Assembly: GCF_030817655.1 (NCBI RefSeq)
Contig: NZ_JAUSZM010000003.1
Location: 9,424,001-9,488,000 of the forward strand
DNA: 64,000 bases
Direction: 5' to 3'
Source: Streptomyces sp. V4I2
Lineage (GTDB): Bacteria > Actinomycetota > Actinomycetes > Streptomycetales > Streptomycetaceae
Shown here: positions 8,280 through 16,630 of the stretch, piece by piece
Numbering within the stretch: the first letter of the stretch is position 1
Layout of the letters: every line of letters starts with the position of its first letter
Translations under genes and position numbers: made by a program
Notes under the pieces: model-generated
The model's database searches: none
What the model was told of the DNA's origin: nothing
What the model saw: only the letters and a program-made list of their open reading frames with translations

Positions 8280-8865
8280 CCATCCCGGCGGACCGGACGG
8301 CGGGGGCACCCGCTCGGTGAAGGTGATGATCGCCGGCGGGTTCGGCACCGGGAAGACCACGATGGTCCACTCGGTCAGCGACATCAAGCCGCTGACCACC
8401 GAGGAGACCCTCACCCGGGCCGGCGTCGGCGTCGACCGCCTCATCGGCGTGACCGACAAGACCGCGAGCACGGTCAGTCTGGACTTCGGCAAGATCGGCA
8501 TCAACGAGCAGCTGGTGCTCTACCTGTTCGGCACGCCCGGCCAGGAGCGCTTCTGGTTCCTGTGGAACGGCCTGTGCAAGGGCGCGCTCGACGCGGTCGT
8601 CCTGGTGGACACCCGCCGGCTCGCCTCCAGCTTCCGGGCGATCGAGGAGATGGAGCGGCAGAACGTCCCCGTCGTGGTCGCCCTGAACGTCTTCCCCGAC
8701 TCCAGGGACCACCCGGTCGACGAGATCCGCGACGCCCTGGACATCTCCCCGTACATCCCGGTCGTGGCCTGCGACGCCCGCGACCGGGCCTCCAGCCGTG
8801 ACGTACTCATCGCCCTGACAGGTCACCTGATGGAACGGTCCGCCGTGGCACTGGAGCTCCGATGA
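8260..8865 (+). CDS. cvnD: Conservon CvnD: MglA/Ras-like small GTPase
   Basis: 201 residues from GTG 8260, which has GAGGAGG just upstream and overlaps the cvnC end by 20 bases as in other conservons. The P-loop is GGFGTGKTT (about residue 27), the switch/G3 region is FGTPGQERF, and ALNVFPDS sits at the G4 position, a divergent form of NKxD. It should cycle between GDP and GTP under CvnB control and associate with the CvnA complex. The following P450 gene overlaps its stop by four bases. Confidence 0.94.
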   Translation: MDFNGFDHPGGPDGGGTRSVKVMIAGGFGTGKTTMVHSVSDIKPLTTEETLTRAGVGVDRLIGVTDKTASTVSLDFGKIGINEQLVLYLFGTPGQERFWFLWNGLCKGALDAVVLVDTRRLASSFRAIEEMERQNVPVVVALNVFPDSRDHPVDEIRDALDISPYIPVVACDARDRASSRDVLIALTGHLMERSAVALELR

Positions 8866-10112
8866 CTGACCAGACCCCGAACGGTCCCGACGCCCCGGGC
8901 GGCTGCCCAGTCGCCCACGGCGGGGCCGATCCCGCCCGGCTGTACGGTCCGGAGGCGGCGACCGACCCGCACGGCATCTACGATCGGCTGCGCGAGGAAC
9001 ACGGTTCCGTGGCCCCGGTTCTGCTGGAGGGCGACGTGCCCGCCTGGCTGGTCCTGGGCTACCGGGACAACCGGCGGGTGCTGGACAACCCCCGTCAGTA
9101 CAGCCGGGACGCCCGGATCTGGCGGGACTGGCAGGCCGGCCGCGTCGAGGAGACCTCGCCGCTGGTGCCGATGCTCGCCTGGCGCCCCGACTGCGTCTCC
9201 CAGGACGGCGAACCGCACCGCAGGCTGCGCGGAGCCGTCACGGACGGGCTGCTGGCCGCGTCCGCTCGCGGGGTGCGCCGCCATGCCACGCACTTCGCGA
9301 ACCAGCAGATCGACGCGTTCGCGGACGCCGGTCAGGCCGACCTGGTGGCGGACTACGCCGAGTACCTGCCGATGCTCGTCCTCACCCGCATCCTCGGGCT
9401 GCCCGCGGCGGAGGGCCGCAGCCTGGTCGAGTCCTGCGCCCAGGTCCTCAAGGGCGGCGAAGGGGCACTCGCCCACAACGACCGCATCGTCCACATCCTC
9501 GGCGAACTCGCCGAACGCAGGCGGGCCGAGCCGGGCTCGGACTTCACGACCGCCCTGCTCGAGCACCCCGCCGGCCTCGACCCGGACGAAGTCGTCAGCC
9601 ATCTGCGGCTGGTGCTGATCGCCGCGCACACCACGACCAGCAACCTGCTGGCCCGCGTGCTGCAACTCGTCCTCACCGACGACTCCCGGCTCGTCGGCCT
9701 GGTCGGCGGTCAGCTGAACGTCTCCGCCGTGGTGGAGGAGGTCATGTGGAACGCACCGCCGCTGGCGGTCCTGCCGGGGCGCTTCGCCGCCACCGACCTC
9801 GAACTCGGCGGACACCTCATCAAGGAGGGCGATCTGCTCGTCCTCGGGCTCGCGCCGGGCAACGCCGACCCGGAGGTCCGGCCCGACCCGGAGGTCTCCG
9901 TCCAGGGCAACCAGTCGCATCTCGCGTTCAGCGCGGGCCCGCACGAGTGCCCCGGGCAGAACATCGGCCAGTCCATCATCGAGATCGGCGTGGACATCCT
10001 GCTGCACCGGCTGCCGGGTCTGCGGCTGGCCGTATCGCCTGAGGAGCTCAGCTCGACCGCCTCCACCTGGGAGTCCCGGCTGGACAGCCTGCCGGTCGAG
10101 TTCCCCGTGTAG
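8862..10112 (+). CDS. Cytochrome P450, CYP157-like, lacking the EXXR motif
   Basis: 416 residues, fifth gene of the conservon operon, overlapping cvnD by four bases. The heme-binding loop is FSAGPHECPGQ with Cys363 as the iron ligand. The K-helix reads EEVMW (residues 292-296), so Trp296 stands where nearly all P450s have the arginine of EXXR, and the I-helix reads AAHTTT rather than AGxxTT. CYP157 enzymes of Streptomyces conservons are known to lack EXXR (CYP157C1 has an ExxW form), so assignment to that group is reasonable. Substrate unknown. A terpene cyclase faces it across a terminator. Confidence 0.9.
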   Translation: MTDQTPNGPDAPGGCPVAHGGADPARLYGPEAATDPHGIYDRLREEHGSVAPVLLEGDVPAWLVLGYRDNRRVLDNPRQYSRDARIWRDWQAGRVEETSPLVPMLAWRPDCVSQDGEPHRRLRGAVTDGLLAASARGVRRHATHFANQQIDAFADAGQADLVADYAEYLPMLVLTRILGLPAAEGRSLVESCAQVLKGGEGALAHNDRIVHILGELAERRRAEPGSDFTTALLEHPAGLDPDEVVSHLRLVLIAAHTTTSNLLARVLQLVLTDDSRLVGLVGGQLNVSAVVEEVMWNAPPLAVLPGRFAATDLELGGHLIKEGDLLVLGLAPGNADPEVRPDPEVSVQGNQSHLAFSAGPHECPGQNIGQSIIEIGVDILLHRLPGLRLAVSPEELSSTASTWESRLDSLPVEFPV

Positions 10113-10125
10113 TGCCCGCGTTCCC

Positions 10126-10155
10126 GCTGCCCGGTCGGAGCACCGACCGGGCAGC
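10126..10155. terminator. Bidirectional terminator between conservon P450 and terpene cyclase
   Basis: Perfect 13-base arms, GCTGCCCGGTCGG (10126-10138) and its complement (10143-10155), with a 4-base loop AGCA. It lies in the 52-base gap between two convergent stops. Confidence 0.88.
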
Positions 10156-10164
10156 GCCGGCCCG

Positions 10165-11196
10165 TCACACGGCCAGCAGGTCGTCCACCGAGCCCCGTCC
10201 GGCCAGTTCGGCGGCGGCCGCCGGGCCCTCCTTGGCGGCCGCGTAGCGGCCCGACACGAGCGCCCACTCGTAGTTGCCGTTGATCCAGTGCTGGACGGCC
10301 TCCACGCCGCTGTGCACCCGGGCCCGCTCGTCCTCGTCGAGAGCGAGCTCGTCGCACATCCGCGGGACGCGGGCCTCCAGTTCCAGGTACTCGTCGAGGC
10401 AGGCGGTCGTCATGCGGTACGCCTCGGCGGCCGCCTCCTCCCAGGAGCACCCCCGCTCCCGGTGCAGCACGGCGATCAGGTTGTGGCCGTCGCCCCGGCG
10501 CTTCTCGCGTTCGAAGGAGTGGATGTCGTTCATGAACCCGATGGTGTCCGCGGCCAGATCGCGCATCCGCTCCATCAGCGGATGGGCCATCGCCTGCGAC
10601 GGCACCTCGAAGCCACGGCTGCGCTCGCCCGCGTCGATGCTGTGGTGGATGCCGACTGTACGGCGGCGGAACTCGGCGTACTCGGCCAGGCCCAGCGTTC
10701 CGGCGAGGCCACGGGCCGCCAGGTCGACCTCCTCGCAGTGCGCCACCAGGAAGCGCCCCCAGGAGGCGGCGAACCGGGTCCGCCAGGTCAGGGACATGCC
10801 ATCAGAGAGACGGTTCCAGACCTCCGCCCAGGCCAGGGTGATGGGGCAGATCACCCGGGGGCGGATTCCGGCCGGCCGCAGCGGGGTGACGATGAGCTCG
10901 CGCGCGACCTCCGCTATGCGGTCCGCGCGGTCCGGCCGGTTCGCGTCGAACTGGTCGTCGAAGAGGAAGGCCAGCGAGAACCAGTTCATCAGGACGACCA
11001 TGTCGTCCGCCGTGGCGTGCGGATAGGTGCGCGCGGCGGCCTGGGGGAGGTCCCAGGACTTGTACTCCTCGAACCCGGCCAGGCTGCGTATCAGCCCCAT
11101 GTCCCAGATCCAGCGAAGATGGCGTGCCCGGGCGTACTCCAGGTGCTCGCTGACAGGGGTGTCGAAGGGGAGATCGAACCGGACGTCCTGAGGCAT
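10165..11196 (-). CDS. Class I terpene cyclase (sesquiterpene-synthase-like)
   Basis: 343 residues from ATG 11196, preceded by a GAAAGGA ribosome site. The metal-binding aspartate motif is DDQFD (residues 80-84), the NSE triad is N223, S227, E231 in NDIHSFEREK, and the C-terminal SGRY pair is present. Length and motifs fit bacterial sesquiterpene synthases that ionise farnesyl diphosphate with three magnesium ions; a diterpene substrate cannot be excluded. It faces the CYP157-like P450, so oxidation of its product by a nearby P450 is an inference, though separate promoters are required. The product cannot be predicted from sequence alone. Confidence 0.92.
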   Translation of the reverse strand: MPQDVRFDLPFDTPVSEHLEYARARHLRWIWDMGLIRSLAGFEEYKSWDLPQAAARTYPHATADDMVVLMNWFSLAFLFDDQFDANRPDRADRIAEVARELIVTPLRPAGIRPRVICPITLAWAEVWNRLSDGMSLTWRTRFAASWGRFLVAHCEEVDLAARGLAGTLGLAEYAEFRRRTVGIHHSIDAGERSRGFEVPSQAMAHPLMERMRDLAADTIGFMNDIHSFEREKRRGDGHNLIAVLHRERGCSWEEAAAEAYRMTTACLDEYLELEARVPRMCDELALDEDERARVHSGVEAVQHWINGNYEWALVSGRYAAAKEGPAAAAELAGRGSVDDLLAV

Positions 11197-11482
11197 GTGC
11201 TTCCTTTCGGGCGACGTGACGCAGAGCCCCCCGCCCCTGCGAGCGGGCGGTCGCCGCGACCGCCCTCGCACTCGAACTGGGCTTCTACGGCCGTAAGTTG
11301 AACCGAGAAGCAGTACGAGGCTGCCAGCGTAAATGATCTACGCCGGGTCCTGGCCCGTGATCTCCGTTACTGCTCGCGCCAGTTGAGCTCCGACGGCCGA
11401 CTGAATCGGCCCGGCCGGGATATCCGGTAGGTACAGGGCGGCGGAACACCTCCGTTCCGCGCCCCGGACGCTCGGAGGAGAC

Positions 11483-11875
11483 ATGGCACTGGTCAAAACG
11501 GGTGTGGTCGTACTCGACTGCGCCGAGCCCGAGAAGCTCGCCGTCTTCTACAAGGAACTGCTGGGCGCCGAGCAGACGCACGAGAGTGCGAACCGGGTCG
11601 AGATCAGGGGCGCCGACGGGATCCGCATGGCCTTCCGCCGCGATGTGAACGCCACGCCGCCGAGCTGGCCGCGGCCCGAGAACGCCCTCCAGGCCCACCT
11701 CGACTTCGTGGTCGAGGACATGGACGAGGCGGAACGCAGGGTGGTCGGCCTCGGCGGGCGACCCCTGGAGACGAAGGACGCGGGCGGACCGTACGAGGAA
11801 CGCGGTTACGCCGACCCGGCCGGCCACTCCTTCACGCTGCGCCTCGTGCCGTCGACTGCACCGAAGCAGGGTTGA
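11483..11875 (+). CDS. VOC-superfamily protein (glyoxalase/bleomycin-resistance fold)
   Basis: 130 residues with two beta-alpha-beta-beta-beta halves typical of the VOC fold: LDCAEPEKLAVFYKELLGAE at the start, AHLDFVVEDMDEAERRV in the middle, and YADPAGHSFTLRLVP at the end. GGAGG precedes the ATG. Such proteins bind a metal and act as isomerases, dioxygenases or drug-binding proteins; the substrate is not indicated here. It appears to be a single-gene unit. Confidence 0.85.
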   Translation: MALVKTGVVVLDCAEPEKLAVFYKELLGAEQTHESANRVEIRGADGIRMAFRRDVNATPPSWPRPENALQAHLDFVVEDMDEAERRVVGLGGRPLETKDAGGPYEERGYADPAGHSFTLRLVPSTAPKQG

Positions 11876-11887
11876 GGGCTGCGGGGT

Positions 11888-12020
11888 GTGTTCGTGCCGG
11901 GGTGGGGGTGAGGCTCGGCGGGCGTTTCCGTGCCGGAGTAGGGCTGAACGCCGCGGGCGTGACCGCACCGGAGTAGGGCTGAGCCCCGCCGGGCGCGTTC
12001 GCGCCCGAGCGGGGCCGGGG
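11888..12020. repeat. Imperfect ~35-base tandem repeats in intergenic DNA
   Basis: Three to four degenerate copies of a unit of about 35 bases run through the gap after the VOC gene. Each has a TTCCGTGCCGGAGTAGGGCT-like core followed by GA(A/G)C and a CCGCGGGCG-like end. They are noncoding and diverged. Confidence 0.55.
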
Positions 12021-12028
12021 GCCCGCCG

Positions 12029-12325
12029 TCAGTCCCGGCCGCCCTTCTCGCCGGCCGGCCAGACACCGGTCGAGCGTTCGATGGCCTTGGCGCCCGTGCG
12101 GTCCACCGCGCTGCGTACCACGGCGAAGATCGCGCCCTGGATCGCGGCGGCCAGCAGGATCTCTCCCCAGCCGCGGTCCCGGTCCAGGGCGTCGGGCGCG
12201 TCGTCCTCGTGCCGGATGGCCTTCCAGGTCTTCTGGAAGGCCAGTCCCGCCAGCGTTCCGCTCGTCCAGCCCAGCACGAAGCCGACCGGCTTGTAGGCGA
12301 AGGGCAGTTTCTTCTTCTTGGCCAC
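12029..12325 (-). CDS. DUF4235 small membrane protein
   Basis: 98 residues from GTG 12325, which has AAGGAG five bases upstream. The N-terminus is lysine-rich (KKKKLPF), then a glycine-rich hydrophobic segment GFVLGWTSGTLAGLAFQ (about residues 15-31) and a second one ILLAAAIQGAIFAVVRSAVDR (about 56-76). The pattern matches the actinobacterial DUF4235 family of unknown function. It starts 14 bases after the reductase stop and is likely co-transcribed with it. Confidence 0.85.
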   Translation of the reverse strand: MAKKKKLPFAYKPVGFVLGWTSGTLAGLAFQKTWKAIRHEDDAPDALDRDRGWGEILLAAAIQGAIFAVVRSAVDRTGAKAIERSTGVWPAGEKGGRD

Positions 12326-12339
12326 GTGAATCTCCTTGG

Positions 12340-13365
12340 TCAGCGGGTGGGTCGGTGGTCTTGGGGGACCTGCTCGTGCACGGGTACCGGACCCGGCGGC
12401 GTCCCGTCGCCGAACGGCCGGCCGCCCAGCTCCTGACGGTGATGGGGTGTCAGCCAGCCGGACAGGTCCGGCCCGAGGGGCACGATGCCGGTCGGGTTGA
12501 TGCCGGTGTGCACCTGGTAGTAGTGCCGCTTGATGTGGTCGAAGTCGACGGTGTCGCCGAAGCCCGGCGTCTGGTAGAGGTCGCGGACGTACGCCCACAG
12601 GACCTCGTTCTCGGCCAGCTTCCAGCGGTTGCACTTGAAGTGGCCGTGATAGACGGCGTCGAAGCGGACCAGGGTGGTGAACAGCCGGATGTCCGCCTCG
12701 GTGATCGTGTCGCCCACCAGATAACGCTGCCGGGCCAGCCGGGGCGTCAGCAGCTCCAGGCGCCGGAAGACGCCCGCGCACGCGGCCTCGTACTCCTCCT
12801 GGTCCGTCGCGAAGCCCGCCCGGTACACACCGTTGTTGACGTCCTCGTAGACCTCCGCCATCACCGTGTCGATCTCGTCGCGCAGCGCCCGCGGATACAG
12901 GTCGGGCGCGCCCTCCCGGTGCAGGGCCGTCCACTCGGTGGCGAGGTCCAGGGTGATCCGCTGGTAGTCGTTGGTGACCAGCTTGCCGCTGGGCACGTCC
13001 ACGATCGCGGGCACGCTCACGCCGCCCGGGTAGTCGGTCTCCCGCCGGTCGTAGGCCTCGCTGAGGTAGCGGATGCCGAGGACGGGATCACGGCCGTCGG
13101 GGTCGAGGGTGAAGCGCCAGCTGCGGTCGTCCTGGATCGGGTCGGCGACGGCGAGGGACAGGGCGTCCTCCAGGCCGAGGAGACGCCGGGAGACCACCGC
13201 GCGGCTCGCCCATGGGCAGGCGCGGCTGGCCACCAGCCGGTAGCGGCCGGCTTCCACCGGCCAGCCGTCTTGGCCGTCCGCGGTGATCCGGTCCGTGAAG
13301 TGGCTCTTGGACCGCTTGAACGCCTTCTGGCCGTACTCGCGGTTGCCGTCGTCTCCGGCACCCAT
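12340..13365 (-). CDS. Glutathionyl-hydroquinone reductase family protein (GST-like; likely mycothiol-linked in actinobacteria)
   Basis: 341 residues. The thioredoxin-like domain carries the redox motif CPWA (Cys50) in SRACPWASRAVV, followed by IRYLSEAY, the VPAIVDVPSGKLVTND cis-proline region, and an alpha-helical GST C-terminal domain with VGDTITEADIRLFTTLVRFDAVY. This is the Xi-class GST architecture that reduces glutathionyl-hydroquinones; actinobacteria use mycothiol instead, so a mycothiol-conjugate substrate is an inference. Co-directional with the DUF4235 gene. Confidence 0.9.
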   Translation of the reverse strand: MGAGDDGNREYGQKAFKRSKSHFTDRITADGQDGWPVEAGRYRLVASRACPWASRAVVSRRLLGLEDALSLAVADPIQDDRSWRFTLDPDGRDPVLGIRYLSEAYDRRETDYPGGVSVPAIVDVPSGKLVTNDYQRITLDLATEWTALHREGAPDLYPRALRDEIDTVMAEVYEDVNNGVYRAGFATDQEEYEAACAGVFRRLELLTPRLARQRYLVGDTITEADIRLFTTLVRFDAVYHGHFKCNRWKLAENEVLWAYVRDLYQTPGFGDTVDFDHIKRHYYQVHTGINPTGIVPLGPDLSGWLTPHHRQELGGRPFGDGTPPGPVPVHEQVPQDHRPTR

Positions 13366-13477
13366 GGTTCCTCCCTGCCTGTCCGGCTGGCTTTCGTGTG
13401 CCTTCCCTGGTGAACGCGTTCCCCGTTTTCCGCCGACGGCACGGTGTGAGCCTCATCGACCGGGGCAGTCGGCGGAG

Positions 13478-14497
13478 GTGACAGGGACATCCTCAAAGCA
13501 CAAGGCAGACGAGAAGGCAGACGAGAACGCGGACCTGAAGGCAGAGCGGAAGCCCGACCGGAGTACGCGCGTCACCGTGCTCGTGGCGCTCGCGGCCAAC
13601 CTCGTGATCGCGGTCGCCAAGGCCGTCGGCGGGCTCCTCGCGGCATCGCCGGCGCTGCTCTCGGAGGCCGCGCACTCCGTGGCCGACAGCATGAACGAGG
13701 TCTTCCTGCTCGCCGCGCTGCGCCGCAGCCGCCGCCCCGCCGACCGGCGCCACCCCTTCGGCTACGGCAAGGAGCGGTTCTTCTGGTCGCTCCTCGCGGC
13801 CGTCGGGATCTTCGTGATGGGCGGCTGCTTCTCCTTCTTCCAGGGCTTCGAGGCCCTCAGGAACGGTGCCGAGGAGAAGTTCAGCGGGTATGTGGCGGGC
13901 CTGGTGGTGCTCGGCGTCGCTTTCGTGGCCGAGGGACTCTCGCTGCTCAGGGCCCTGTATCAGGTGCGCCTGCAGGGCCGGGGCATGGACGGTCTGCGCG
14001 ACCCCGCCCTGCGTACGGTCGTCGCCGAGGACGGTACGGCCGTACTCGGCGTCGCCCTCGCGATCACCGGCATGGCCCTGCACATGGTCACCGGGCAGGT
14101 GGTGTGGGAGGCGTCCGCGTCCCTGGCGATCGGCGCCCTGCTCGTGTACGTGGCCTACCGCCTCGGCCGCGAGGCACGGGACCAGCTGATCGGGGAGGCC
14201 GCCGACCCGGAGTCCAGCGGCAGGATCCGGGCGCTGCTTCAGGCGCAGCCCGAGATCGACAGCGTGGAGGCGCTGTTCACGATGAAGATGGGGCTGGACT
14301 CGCTCCTGGTGGCGGCCCGCATCGACCTGGTGCCCGGACTGGACAGCGAGCGGGTCGAGGAGGTCGCGGTGCGGATCAAGCGGTCCATCGCAAGTACCGT
14401 TCCCGAGACCGGCGAGATCTTCCTCGACGTGACCGACCGGCCCGCCGCCGAAGCAGGGGAAAGCCCCGCCGCGACGGGGGAACGCGGCGGGGCCTGA
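13478..14497 (+). CDS. Cation diffusion facilitator family transporter
   Basis: 339 residues from GTG 13478. A charged N-terminal stretch of about 25 residues rich in KADE repeats precedes the first membrane helix (VTVLVALAANLVIAVAKAVGG). The HSVADSMNEVFL segment in helix 2 (H..D...) and the RRPADRRHPFGYGKERFFW loop are the conserved CDF features, with six membrane spans and a cytoplasmic C-terminal metal-regulatory domain. It should exchange zinc, iron or similar divalent ions for protons. The start has only an immediately adjacent GGCGGAG, so a nearby start is possible. Confidence 0.88.
   Translation: MTGTSSKHKADEKADENADLKAERKPDRSTRVTVLVALAANLVIAVAKAVGGLLAASPALLSEAAHSVADSMNEVFLLAALRRSRRPADRRHPFGYGKERFFWSLLAAVGIFVMGGCFSFFQGFEALRNGAEEKFSGYVAGLVVLGVAFVAEGLSLLRALYQVRLQGRGMDGLRDPALRTVVAEDGTAVLGVALAITGMALHMVTGQVVWEASASLAIGALLVYVAYRLGREARDQLIGEAADPESSGRIRALLQAQPEIDSVEALFTMKMGLDSLLVAARIDLVPGLDSERVEEVAVRIKRSIASTVPETGEIFLDVTDRPAAEAGESPAATGERGGA
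14463..14493 (+). terminator. Terminator hairpin overlapping the end of the CDF gene
   Basis: GCCCCGCCGCG (14463-14473) and its perfect complement (14483-14493) around a 9-base loop. The hairpin covers the last codons just before the TGA at 14495-14497. Confidence 0.65.
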
Positions 14498-14559
14498 CGC
14501 TCGGGTGCCCGGCCGATGCCGGTCTATGCCACCCCGGGCGAGATTTTTTTCCGGGAGGT

Positions 14560-15009
14560 TCAGTTCCCGTCCGAGGGCTCCAGCACGAAGACCGGAATCT
14601 CCCGGTCTGTCTTCGTCTGGTAGTCGGCGTACGGCGGGTACGCGGCGACGGCGCGCTCCCACCACTCGGCCTTTTCCGCTCCGGTGATCTCACGGGCCGT
14701 CATGTCCCGCTTGGTCGGCCCGTCCTGGAGTTCCACGTGGGGATCGGCCTTGACGTTGTGGTACCAGACGGGGTGCTTGGGCGCCCCGCCCAGTGATGCC
14801 ACGGCCGCGTACCTTCCCTCGTGCTCGACGCGCATCAGCGGCGTCTTGCGGAGCTTGCCGCTCTTCGCGCCCCGGGTCGTCAGCAGGATGACGGGCATTC
14901 CCGTGTCCATCAGCGTTGTTCCCTTGGTGCCGCCGGAGCTCTCGTACAGCTCCACCTGGTCGCGCACCCACTGCTCCGGGCTGGGTTCGTAGTCGCCCTC
15001 AAGAGGCAT
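14560..15009 (-). CDS. Deazaflavin (F420)-dependent nitroreductase family protein (Ddn-like)
   Basis: 149 residues, the usual size. Key segments are WVRDQVELYESSGG, VILLTTRGAKSGKLRKTPLMRVEH (F420-binding region), ASLGGAPKHPVWYHNVKADPHVELQ, and the C-terminal YQTKTDREIPVFVLEP. The family uses reduced F420 to reduce nitro compounds, quinones or enones. ATG 15009 is chosen because the in-frame extension upstream has no family character. It appears to be a single-gene unit. Confidence 0.92.
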   Translation of the reverse strand: MPLEGDYEPSPEQWVRDQVELYESSGGTKGTTLMDTGMPVILLTTRGAKSGKLRKTPLMRVEHEGRYAAVASLGGAPKHPVWYHNVKADPHVELQDGPTKRDMTAREITGAEKAEWWERAVAAYPPYADYQTKTDREIPVFVLEPSDGN

Positions 15010-15215
15010 GGCATCCGTCCCATCGTCGTTGATCAGGCCTTGCTCGTACCGGAGTTTGACATCGGTACGAACGGCTTTCATCCGTACCACGTTCCCCGGC
15101 GGCCCCCAAATTCCGTCGCCTGCCATTACTCCACGGGTAATCGCCCCGGTCCAGCGCATACGGCACAGTCGGGACCGCACCGCACGACAACCGTCCGTCC
15201 GAGGGAGAGGACCCC

Positions 15216-15653
15216 ATGACCACGACGACCCCCGCCACCACGACCCGCGCCGTGGTCGAGGAACTGCTGCTCAGGATCGGCCGGGGCGACCCGGAGCGGA
15301 TCGCCGAGCTGTACGCCGAGCCCGCCGACTGGAGGCTCGACTGGCCCGAGGACGAGCACGGCCGCGGCGCGACCCCCTGGATCCGGCACCGCGCCACCCG
15401 GGCCGACGCCGCCGCGCACTACCGGGAGCTGGCCGCGTACCACGTCCCGGGAGAGGCGGCGACGGAGATCGAGCGCATCCTGGTGGACGGCGCCGATGCC
15501 GTGGTGCTCGGTGAGATCCGGCAGACCGCGGCCACCACCGGGCGCGCCTATCGTGCCAGGTTCGCCCTGCATCTCACCGTCGAGGACGGACTGGTCGTCC
15601 GCCACCACGTCTACGAGGACAGCCTCGCGGTGGCCCGCGCCTTCGCACCGTGA
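15216..15653 (+). CDS. SnoaL-like / nuclear transport factor 2 family protein
   Basis: 145 residues. The cone-shaped NTF2-like fold is suggested by the helical start VVEELLLRIGRGDPERIAELYAEPADWRLDWP, central AAHYRELAAYHVPGEAATEIERILVDGADAVVLGEI, and the beta strand ending FALHLTVEDGLVVRHHVYEDSLAVARAF. GAGAGGA precedes the ATG. Such proteins are ketosteroid-isomerase-like or ligand-binding; no specific role can be assigned. Confidence 0.85.
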   Translation: MTTTTPATTTRAVVEELLLRIGRGDPERIAELYAEPADWRLDWPEDEHGRGATPWIRHRATRADAAAHYRELAAYHVPGEAATEIERILVDGADAVVLGEIRQTAATTGRAYRARFALHLTVEDGLVVRHHVYEDSLAVARAFAP

Positions 15654-15665
15654 CCGCCGGCCCGC

Positions 15666-16322
15666 TCACGACCCGGCCACCAGCATCCGCACGGCCAGCG
15701 CCGTCATCACGCCACTCGACAGCAGCGCCGTCGCCAGCCGCCCGCGCCGCCCGGTCAGGGCCCGGCCCAGCAGGGCGCCGCCCCCCGCCAGCAGCAACTG
15801 CCAGCTCGCGGACGCGACGAAGGCCGCCAGGACGAACACCCCTTGTTCCAGGGGCCGTACGGACTCCTCGGCACGGCTGCCGAGCACCAGGGCGGCGAAG
15901 TAGATCACGGTGGTGGGGTTGAGCAGGGTGATCCCGAGCAGCGTCAGAAAGGCCCGCGCGGGGCTCGGCGGAGGCGGGTCGACACGGGTGGCGAGCCGGT
16001 GGCCGCGGTACTGCCGTACGGCGGTGACCGTGCCGAGGACCGCGAGCGCCACCAGCACCAGGGCGGAGGCCCAGCGCAGCGGCCCGAGCACCGGTCGCAG
16101 CGCACCCGCGAGGGCGGAGCCGCCGACCGTGGCCAGGAGGGCGTAGAGCCCGTCGGCGGCAGCGACACCGAGCGCGGCGCAGACACCGGTCCGCAGGGAC
16201 GTACGGGCGGAGAGGGAGACGAGATAGGCGCCGACCGCACCGACGGGGACGGCGATGCCGTACCCCGCGAGCAGTCCCGCGACGAGCGCGGCGCTCATGA
16301 GCGCGCGGGCGCGGGCCTCCAT
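15666..16322 (-). CDS. LysE-family amino-acid/metabolite exporter
   Basis: 218 residues with six hydrophobic segments. The glycine-rich first helix (GYGIAVPVGAVGAYLVSLSAR) and the LLGITLLNPTTVIYFAALVLG segment carry the conserved NP motif of LysE/RhtB exporters. The start is uncertain: ATG 16322 or ATG 16298, neither with a good ribosome site. It ends 12 bases from the convergent SnoaL-like gene. Substrate unknown. Confidence 0.87.
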   Translation of the reverse strand: MEARARALMSAALVAGLLAGYGIAVPVGAVGAYLVSLSARTSLRTGVCAALGVAAADGLYALLATVGGSALAGALRPVLGPLRWASALVLVALAVLGTVTAVRQYRGHRLATRVDPPPPSPARAFLTLLGITLLNPTTVIYFAALVLGSRAEESVRPLEQGVFVLAAFVASASWQLLLAGGGALLGRALTGRRGRLATALLSSGVMTALAVRMLVAGS

Positions 16323-16569
16323 GGACGGCTGGGCTGCTGCTGGGCACGCACCGGACGAACGGCGGTGGCGGTCAGCGGCAGCGGGGCAGAGGGTTTCGGC
16401 ATGGCCAGATCCTGGGGGTGGCGGCCGTGCGGGGACAAGCGAATTTCCGAGGTGCGACGACCGGCCCCGGCCGGGCGGTGAATCCGGTCCTCCGATTCGT
16501 GTCCGGGCAGCGGCGATCCCCGGCCATATCGCCCTCGCCACCGATCTGGCCGAACTTCTCGTCCCCTCA

Positions 16570-16588
16570 TAGATGCCTGGGGCATCTA
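16570..16588. promoter_or_regulatory. Palindrome upstream of P450-ferredoxin operon
   Basis: TAGATGCC and GGCATCTA are perfect 8-base arms around TGG, 43 bases before the P450 start. A likely operator for a local repressor; the protein that binds it is not evident. Confidence 0.5.
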
Positions 16589-16630
16589 ATGAGGATCTGT
16601 ACGACGCACCCTTCGTCTGCGAGGTCTGCC

